Assembly: GCA_020744225.1 (NCBI GenBank)
Contig: JAGMWG010000004.1
Span: 310,001 to 374,000, forward strand
Direction of reading: 5' to 3'
Source of the DNA: Paraphoma chrysanthemicola
Lineage: Eukaryota > Ascomycota > Dothideomycetes > Pleosporales > Phaeosphaeriaceae
DNA length: 64,000 nucleotides
The notes below the pieces were generated by a model. That model searched no databases. It was not told where the DNA came from and worked only from the letters and a program-made list of their open reading frames with translations. A program made the position numbers and the translations under genes. Position 1 is the first letter of the stretch. Every line of letters starts with the position of its first letter. This document shows, piece after piece, positions 56,813 to 64,000 of this stretch.

Positions 56813-58216
56813 ATGACGTCCGGTACCCATCTCCTGCACGTCCTGCCCCTGCGAGACCCATGCTGACCGTGTGCAGCAGAGAGCATCTTGCAGAAGGCTG
56901 CCGAGGACAGCTCGCTCGACTCGTGAGTGTCCTCGAGCTGTCGTTTACCTTTTTCTAACGCGCGCAATTGCAGAGCAGAATGGCCCGAGACGCTGCAGTA
57001 TATCCTCGATCGCCTGGATGAGGTGAGACGACTCTCGAAGAAGCAATTGCTGCGTCTAATTCCATCGCAGATTGTCAGCGACTTCCCCAAGCCGCCCGCA
57101 GACTCGACCTCACCAGAAGCCGATACCACACCGCGCCCCGCGAATGCCAACGCCATTTCAAGTCAAGAGTCGCACACCACCGACAAGGAGAATGCCCCGC
57201 CTGCGACCCCGCCACGACCACCTGTCCCCGTCTTCGCCGCCGCCGAGTCGCTGGGCCTGCCGGCTGATGTCACAACCTTCTACTCGTCAATACGGGCGAC
57301 GCTGTCAAAGAACTTTGCCAAGCACCCTCCGCATACCGTCCAGCGACTCGCGGAGCTGATACTCGAACCAAAGAAGAGATACAAGTTCCTGCCGGCGTAC
57401 CTCCGCGCCCTCGACCGCGTCGTCTCGGTGTCGTCGCCGCTGACTATATTTCCTCTGCCGCAAGCCGTGTTGCCCACCGCGGGCGGACTGCTGAACGGCG
57501 CCACGTCGGCCATCAACACGCAAATGCCGACGCTGGGCTCCGATGAGTCTCTGGGTGGAGCTCTGCTCACACCGATTCCATGGCTACAGAACCGCGGGCA
57601 GAACGAGCTAGTGTCAGAGAGCACTGAGATTGTTGACGGACCAAATGGCGCTGGGCGGATCGAGACCGTCACTGTGGGCATGCTCGCTGGGAGAACGCGC
57701 TCAGAAACAGCCGCGAATCAGATCGCTCAGATTGCATCCTCACACCCAGATGGCGAGACGCTACCTTCCACCGGCCCGGTCACACAAGGCGAGCTGTTAC
57801 GGCAAGAGCAGGAAGCAGGTATTGTGCTCAACAACCCACACTCGCTCACCACGAGCCCCACGCGGACGACTTACGGCGAGGTAGAAGGCGGTACCACTAT
57901 CATGGAGACGGTAGAGGGGGAGGAAGAGGCGCCTCATGCTCGCGGTCCCGAGACGATTGGCATGGAAGACACTGGACCGCAGAAGAAGGCGGGTGCGCTG
58001 GACATCGAAGGAGCTGTTGGAAGACCCAGTGTAGATCGCGCCAGCAAGAGCCCTGGACCAGCGGCTGCAGCAGGAGAGACGAAGGATGAAGAAATGAAGG
58101 ACGATGCTGAAAAGAGCAAGGATAAGACGGCCGATGAGAAGGACGCGACTAAAGGTGATGCGGATGGCGACAAGGCGGAGGCAAGTGAGGATGTTGAAAT
58201 GAAGTCCGACGCTTGA
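56813..58216 (+). CDS. PSY4: Protein phosphatase 4 regulatory subunit 2 (PPP4R2 / Psy4)
   Basis: Three exons, 56813-56822, 56877-56922 and 56974-58216, join in phase to 432 aa. The 10-nt first exon gives Met-Thr-Ser; the second reads ESILQKAAEDSSLDS. The PPP4R2 domain follows: AEWPETLQYILDRLDEV, IVSDFPKPP, then after a Pro/Thr-rich insert HPPHTVQRLAELILEPKKRY, FLPAYLRALDRVVSVSS. The C-terminus is acidic and Lys-rich and disordered, ending VEMKSDA. Psy4/PPP4R2 is the targeting subunit of the PP4 phosphatase complex, which dephosphorylates gamma-H2AX and other checkpoint proteins in the nucleus. The first intron (donor GTACCC, branch TGCTGACC, acceptor GCAG) is weak at the donor but required for the frame to reach a start codon. 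Confidence 0.85.
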
Positions 58217-59028
58217 GCTTTATCTCCGAGAAAGTGGCATATCTCAGAGATCAGACGCATCTCGCCCCTTCATCCGTTGGTAACAAGTCACTGTGTGGCT
58301 CAGTGTATGATATCCAGCACGGGCGTTCAAGGCGTTGCCTCGCACCAGCGACACACTTTAGATCCTCCATCCACAGATTCGTAAAGAAGTATCAATCACT
58401 ACAAGCAGAATGATACGTGCTGAACTATGCGTGTTTAGATCCCCAGCCTCGTTTCGTGCGTCAACGGAAAAAACGATGCGATCACTTGAGGTGAGGTCAC
58501 ATAGAGACTGCAGGCGCGATCTGGGCGTAAACATGGTATCACCTTCCGCACTTTGTCGTGCTCCCAACACTTCGCATACATCACTCATCACTCACCACTC
58601 AAAGCTACCTTTGCCTGAACTGCAAACTCGCATCGCAAGCGAATCCGTGGCGCATGGCATCTTGGGTGTTATTGGGCGACGAAACGCCATGCATCGTTCA
58701 CCGGCAGCCTTGTCTGTATATACCCCACTTTCCCTCTCGCACTTAGACGTCCTCTTACACGCTTTCACCCAACGTGGTGATTATCGATTACCGTGCTTTT
58801 GGAGATTGCTCTTCTCGTCGTCCGCTTGTAAGTGTGCTGCTGCTACGCAGGAAGATCATCTGAGGGACGAGGCTGACGCGGCCAACTTGTCGACGAGGTT
58901 TGATTTGTTGTCAGAGGACTATTGTCGACTAGCATACAACAAGACGAAAGTCTACGGCTCAACCAGGACCCTGTTTCACACTTTTTAAGCATCGGTTCAC
59001 GGTTCTTACAGCTAGAGCAAGTTCGATC
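58217..59028. other. Intergenic region, with possible coding relic at its 3' end
   Basis: A 192-codon frame (58410-58988) is mostly unconvincing, but its last 45 codons, from 58851, look like the N-terminal part of the kinase-like gene downstream, cut off by a one-base loss in a T run. Confidence 0.4.
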
Positions 59029-62000
59029 ATGGCTGCGCGCTCTGGGCCACAGAAGCATCGCTCACAGCCTTTAAAACATGAAGATAGCATGCCAGAAACT
59101 TCGGTGGGAAAGGTTGCAGCATTCGACGAAGACCAGGATCGTCGTGGCATGTTTACATTGAGCAAGGAACTTCTCGAGGATTGGACCGGGACGGGAAGAG
59201 GATCTCATGTCGACTTTGACTTCCACGAAGCGGTTCATTTGCTACAAGGTACGTTGGTATTACTGGAAGAAGTCCTGGTTGACATAGATATCAGGTCGAC
59301 TGCTAAGGGGTGGATCTCTCAAAATTGTCCATGAGACCACTGTTCAAGGCGTCAACCTGATTTGGAAGTCGATCAGGATTGTTTCAAGGAGACTTGCACA
59401 CCCTGTGGATTCTTCTTTGAGAGCAGAAGTTCGCATTCTCAAGAAAGTCTCGCACATCCACATTGTACAGCTTGTTGGTTCGTACACTGCTCGCAGAGAA
59501 TATGGTTTACTGCTATATCCCATAGCTGTTTAAGACCTCAAAAACTTACTCGAGGATCTCGCGTGTCAACACGCATCAGACGTAGCCAATGCACGACTCG
59601 AAACACTAGGATATGTCCAACCCTCTCATGCACAATCTAAAGTGACGCTTGCTGTGTCTCGCATTGGCTGCATAACATCGGCGGTGGCCTACCTGCATCA
59701 ATCAGGTATCAGACGTACGTACACTGCTATATATACATATCGTGTGAATGGTACTGACTATAGCACTTGCTACTTAGACAGTAATTTGAAGCCATCCAAA
59801 ATACTTTTGTCTCCCGGAGGCCTGTGGCTAACTGGCTTTGAGCTTGCCAGAGAAACCTCGACTCAGAAGGACGATCCTTAAGATGCTTGGGTACAGACTC
59901 CAAGATACTCTGCGCCTGAAGTGGCTAAGTATCGCTATCGTAGTCGCGCCGCCGACATCTTCTCTTTTGGATGCATCTTCCTAGAGATACTTGTGTTGCA
60001 TCAAACAGGCTCTCGGATACGGTTTCCTGAAACGAACTCCAGCACTGCTTACCATGCCAATCTCGATGTGCTTGATTACTGGCTCCCTGGCTCGGACAAT
60101 ACAGCCCTTTGGAAGAAGCAATACGTCAAATGCTCTCAGCCGAGTCAAAATTGCGGCCTACAGCCGATGATCTCTTGCTCAAATTTTCCACTTTCGAAAC
60201 GGCTACTAGTGGAGAGATGGTTCTTTTCAATCCCTGCTGCCGACCAACTCCACCGCCATCGAAGTATGAGCGGCGCTCTTTACAGTTGGAATCTCCACAT
60301 GCGAAAGACCGTGAAGTCTTGATAGACATCGGGAGCCAACCTTCCACGTCCATCTTCGCTGCTGCGGAAAAATCTAGTCATCTATATTCATCGACACGCG
60401 CAACTACAGATGATCCGACATGCACACAAACGAGTGAGCCGTTCGACCTTTATCAGGCTGATGCATTCACAGGCTATTCGAAAGAATTGAATGTCGAAGA
60501 TGTTGGCTGGGACCACGTCAAGGTTTTCGTGAGCAGACTCAATCGGGAAGTCACACTGAAAGACAGTACGACAAATATATCGAACATACCGCAAGATGAC
60601 CTTTGCAACATATTGCGAACATTCGCAGGTAGATTACACGAAGAATCTACTAATCCCTTCCAGTGGCTAGTTTCGGCCACGCTTTATGAGAGAGTAGAGT
60701 GAGTTCATCTTTGAGAAGCTTGGATCGGCTTATCTTTTGCAATTATATATTTACTAAATCTTTCATCAGCACTGTCGTAGATCTTTTCAAAGGCGACTAC
60801 ACAGCACACATCGATGCCGACACTGTGAATAAAGAGCTCGTGGAGCATGAATTGCCGCATCGTCCGTCTACCAGATCTCACGATGACTTGGCGACATGGG
60901 TCCGCGAAGTCGAACCCGGTCCCCATGGTCGGGCCCCGGAAGATTCAGTCTGGCCACTTGAAAAGGAAACGTCACCTCTGACGGAAACCCACGAAGCGTT
61001 CATTTATCAATCAGGTGCATATAGTTGTTTGCTTACACGCATATGTGAGCAGAGTCAGTCCTTCCGTGTTGCGACGATGGCTAGAGATCTCATCGAGATA
61101 CGAATATTGCAACCCCTACTCGATAATTGCCGCTGGATTTTGGACCGGCGAGAATCCCTGCCCGAGTGCTCAGTCACCTTTCGTATCTCGTGGGACCTCG
61201 AGGGCTATATTGGGCATCTCGGCCTCCTGTCCACTTCACCAAGCATTTGGGAGCACATACTATGCCTGACCGGTACGTGGTATACCGCTCAAGCTATAAC
61301 CGTGGCTGAATACGTTCATCAAACGTGGCCTGTGACTGGACGTCGCATCTTGTCATTACTGTCAAGACTTCTAAGCGGTTCTGTCGGTCAAGAATGTTCA
61401 TGTTAGTAAAGTCTGTGAAGAAGCCACCTGAAACTAATGTTTCGCCAGATACTGATCGAACAGCCGTTGGGGTGCAATTCAAAGCTCAAGTAACACAACT
61501 AGGCTCGTGCTCCATAGTTGCTACAGGTGGTCCTTTCCATGTGTCCGAAGCTGCAGAACAAATTGCGTGGTTAGCCGCATCGCTGCGATTGTCGCAAGCC
61601 ACTGACAATGTGACACTCGTCACACCGAGTATAGAGGCTCTAAAAGTATTGCGCCCTCACAAGAAGCCGTCAGAGATCCGAGGGACATGCATAATTGAAA
61701 TCGAAAATCGACAGGATTCAGGCTCGATCTACGATCCGAACGGCACTTGTTGGACTAAGCTCTTCTCGAAGGCAGTCCTGGTAGGTGGCTACCCAATCTC
61801 CCATTGTGTGGCCACGAACTCTGGCCTTCAAACATCTCTGAAAATAATGGCAAGCGTTACCCGCTCTTCTCAAGTCGTTCGATATGACGACCGAATCGTT
61901 ATCAAAGGATTCAGCTCGCTCCTGATCGCTACGCGCTTGGTGGATAACACTTTCCTGTGGCACGCTTATCAGAGCAAAATCGGAGGGGAACGCATTTCGT

Positions 62001-63552
62001 ATTTCGATCCTCAGGTGGTAACAACCGGCAGGGAGTGGGAGCAGTTACCTCCACTCCGTGCCCTTGAAAATGCTGTTCACATCGTCGGCTGGTGCTCCGA
62101 GGCCACGGACTTTTGCGGTAAGTAAAGTCAATCAGAGTAAATACCTTGAGTTGACAAAAGTAACACGGGATTTTAGGGCATAGAACAGCATACCACGATG
62201 TCGCCGGCTCCAACGTTTCTCACACCCCTGCATCAACCTATATCGATCGCCTTTACATTGAGGCGGGCATGTATTGCATCGGGGGCATGACAATGCGACC
62301 CAACCAGCATGAGAAGCCAACAAAGCTTGCAAGACACACCGAATACTTCCAATACTTAGACTGGGTGTCAAAGCAACCAGTGGCTTTCTATGATACATGC
62401 GATCACCGAGCTTGGTTGATTGATGGAGCATCTGCCTTACTTCATTTAGCCCGGATATCTCTGTACAAGGACCAAAGTGATCCAGAGCGGAGCTTCCACT
62501 GGGCTTTTGAGAACGATAAGCTGAAGGATACCTGGCCTGGGTGTCCTGGCCGCCTCGCCACCAAGAAAACATTGATGGACTGGGACAATCTGTCTTTGCC
62601 AGTTTACCAGAGTGCTCAAAGCCTACATGAAGGCAACGTAGTGAAAGAATTTTCGACTTTCCAGGATCGGGTGCTTGGGATAATGCTGAGGCTGGAGACA
62701 CTCATTGATCGTTTGGTATATCTCGCCTCACAGGATGGATTCGCCATAACACAATCATTGGACAAAAGCAAGGGCTTGATTGGATTTGATGTCGTTGATA
62801 TTATCGCTCCGGATGGTCCAGTAAAATCACGAACAGCTCCTTTTCATCTTAATGGCGATGGTTGGATTGATCTTCTTCCAGCTCTTAAAACGTTCACGAT
62901 ATTCGGCCAAAACTTTGGAGAACTCATCCGCCCTGACAACCCTGACGCGATCTGCACACAATGGCGGTCGATACCCAAGGGGCAGAACTATCTTGTTTCA
63001 ACGGTCTCGACGCTAAAGAGGCTACATGACGTTCAAGAATGGAGGCGAGTCGCACTCTCGGAATTGGGACAATTAACACCAACGTTATCCTGGAAATCGC
63101 CAACCCGTCCGTTTGAACCTTGCAAATGTATATCAGACAGCAACACATGCGAACACAGCGACCCCGTCCAGTATGTGGTATCAAAATCATCGTTTAAAAA
63201 TCGGAAACTCAAGAATGCTTTGCCCGTAGACTTACGCACACTCGAAGATGGAGGCGCAGTCGCCTTCGCCAACCTGACATTTTCGGGAAAGAAGGCGCCC
63301 ATGGTGAAGCAGAAAGCAAGCCAAGCACAGGCTAGCAATGCCAACCTCGCTCCGTCCAACAGTGGGAGCGGCAGTCTTACGGCATCAGTCAGCTTGCCTG
63401 CGGGCTCCTCAACGACGCAATCAGCTGCCTCAACAAACACGACACAATCAACGGCGAGTCCGATGAACTCCAATGCGCAAGGTGGAGTGGTCCAAGACAA
63501 AAGTAGGCTGAAAAAGCTGAGGAAGAGGGCGATGGAGATGTTGAAGCGATAG
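59029..63552 (+). pseudogene. Kinase-like gene with broken N-terminal domain and intact C-terminal fungal module
   Basis: Six exons can be joined: 59029-59248, 59295-59714, 59778-60698, 60770-61401, 61449-62117 and 62177-63552. The first part follows a fungal kinase-like family (LSKELLEDWTGTGRGSHVDF, then GGSLKIVHETTVQGVNLIWK, EVRILKKVSHIHIVQLVGSY, catalytic-loop relic HSNLKPSKILL, TGFELAR where DFG should be, PRYSAPEVAKYRYRSRAADI). It has in-frame TAA codons at 59531 and 59879 and a one-base loss near 60105-60110. The frame then runs LEEAIRQMLSAESKLRPTAD and stays open through three introns to 63552, about 1,090 codons. That part includes HVSEAAEQIAWLAASLRLSQ, RYDDRIVIKGFSSLLIATRL, AVHIVGWCSEATDF and a Ser/Thr-rich tail ending in basic residues, matching a large uncharacterised fungal family. 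The kinase residues are lost, so at best a pseudokinase. A downstream start (for example ATG 60129) could still express the C-terminal part. Confidence 0.65.
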
Positions 63553-64000
63553 GAATTCAGTGCAGTATGTAAATAGTCTGCTCTCCTACGCTGAATGCAT
63601 CATGCCCTAGGGGATTATGTGCTGCATATTAACAATTCCAATTGGACGTGTACAAAATGACTTGTATTGCGCATGTGCTAAGTAAAAGACCCTACACACG
63701 CGCGAGGGCTTTTAAGAGTGTTCTGTTCGGATGTTGAAATGCAACCCACATTGCAGCCCGCATTGAAGCGGTCGACGAGGTCAGGAGAAAGGGGTGACTA
63801 TGACGAAATCAGGTGTGCAATCGATAACGGACCTCTTCCGGGGCACCAGGCGCCTCGTGGTTTCCCAAACTCACAAGTCCGGCAAGTGAAGTTTACCCCG
63901 CTCAGTGACGACTCCAGATCACGTTCTTGAGTGCTTCCTTCGAGCTACCTTCTCCCCTCCAAGAAACGTTCTGACCTTGCTATCCAAGTCGGCGCTCAAC
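63553..64000. other. Intergenic region at the window end
   Basis: A 70-codon frame (63718-63930) shows no family resemblance. Nothing else seen. Confidence 0.5.

Noticed and set aside
58410..58850. The front part of a 192-codon frame before the kinase-like gene
   Set aside because: Composition is not protein-like until about 58851; the only intron that would fit (near 58829) is too short.

Overview
The window is nuclear DNA of a filamentous ascomycete. It is a eukaryotic, intron-rich stretch: almost every recognisable gene is interrupted by introns of about 45-70 nt with GTRNGT donors, CTRAY branch points and YAG acceptors. Genes lie on both strands with no operons. Several families are fungal: the LaeA methyltransferase, a Kin4-type septation kinase, a fungal NLR-like (STAND) protein, a DUF3292/GRAM-like protein and a UPF0658 Golgi protein. 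Gene content and intron style fit the Pezizomycotina, and a Dothideomycete is my best guess (inference). I found no rRNA, tRNA, CRISPR array, transposon or virus.

Layout. 0-2.5 kb: the 3' end of an acidic-tailed protein and an uncharacterised LPRELRD-type gene. 2.5-12 kb: a very gene-poor block holding only laeA (6141-7563, eight exons). 12-23 kb: a MARVEL-type membrane protein, an ACR3 arsenite exporter, a small protein with two tryptophan-rich repeats, an SREBP-like bHLH factor and a membrane-anchored RING-H2 protein with a GC-AG intron. 23.5-32 kb: an AtuA/DUF1446 protein, then a 1196-aa STAND protein (lipase-like + NB-ARC + repeats + C-terminal membrane anchor) that diverges over 332 bp from a two-TM protein. 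32.7-38.8 kb: an APC permease, a GFA/CENP-V-like protein and an FMO-type monooxygenase, all on the minus strand. 39.5-52.3 kb, all plus: a disordered PPxY protein with 11-residue amphipathic repeats, a DUF3292/GRAM-like membrane protein, a mitochondrial Rieske + AIF-like oxidoreductase and a Kin4-like kinase. 53-58.2 kb: SYM1 (Mpv17) and a UPF0658 protein on the minus strand, then PSY4 (PP4 regulatory subunit) on the plus strand. 59-63.6 kb: a long gene whose N-terminal kinase-like part is broken by two stop codons and a frameshift, while about 1,090 codons downstream stay open.

How it fits together. The set is mostly housekeeping (mitochondrial SYM1 and AIF-like protein, Golgi UPF0658, PP4 subunit, Kin4) mixed with accessory genes (arsenite export, monooxygenase, permease, STAND protein, degenerate kinase fusion). 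laeA is the global secondary-metabolism regulator, but no biosynthetic cluster lies beside it here. The most interesting points are the STAND protein with its divergent membrane-protein neighbour, the tandem GWDRWDGPVWP-repeat protein, the 11-mer repeat protein and the decaying kinase fusion. Exon joins were worked out by hand from splice signals and reading phase; every join given as certain is phase-consistent from start to stop.
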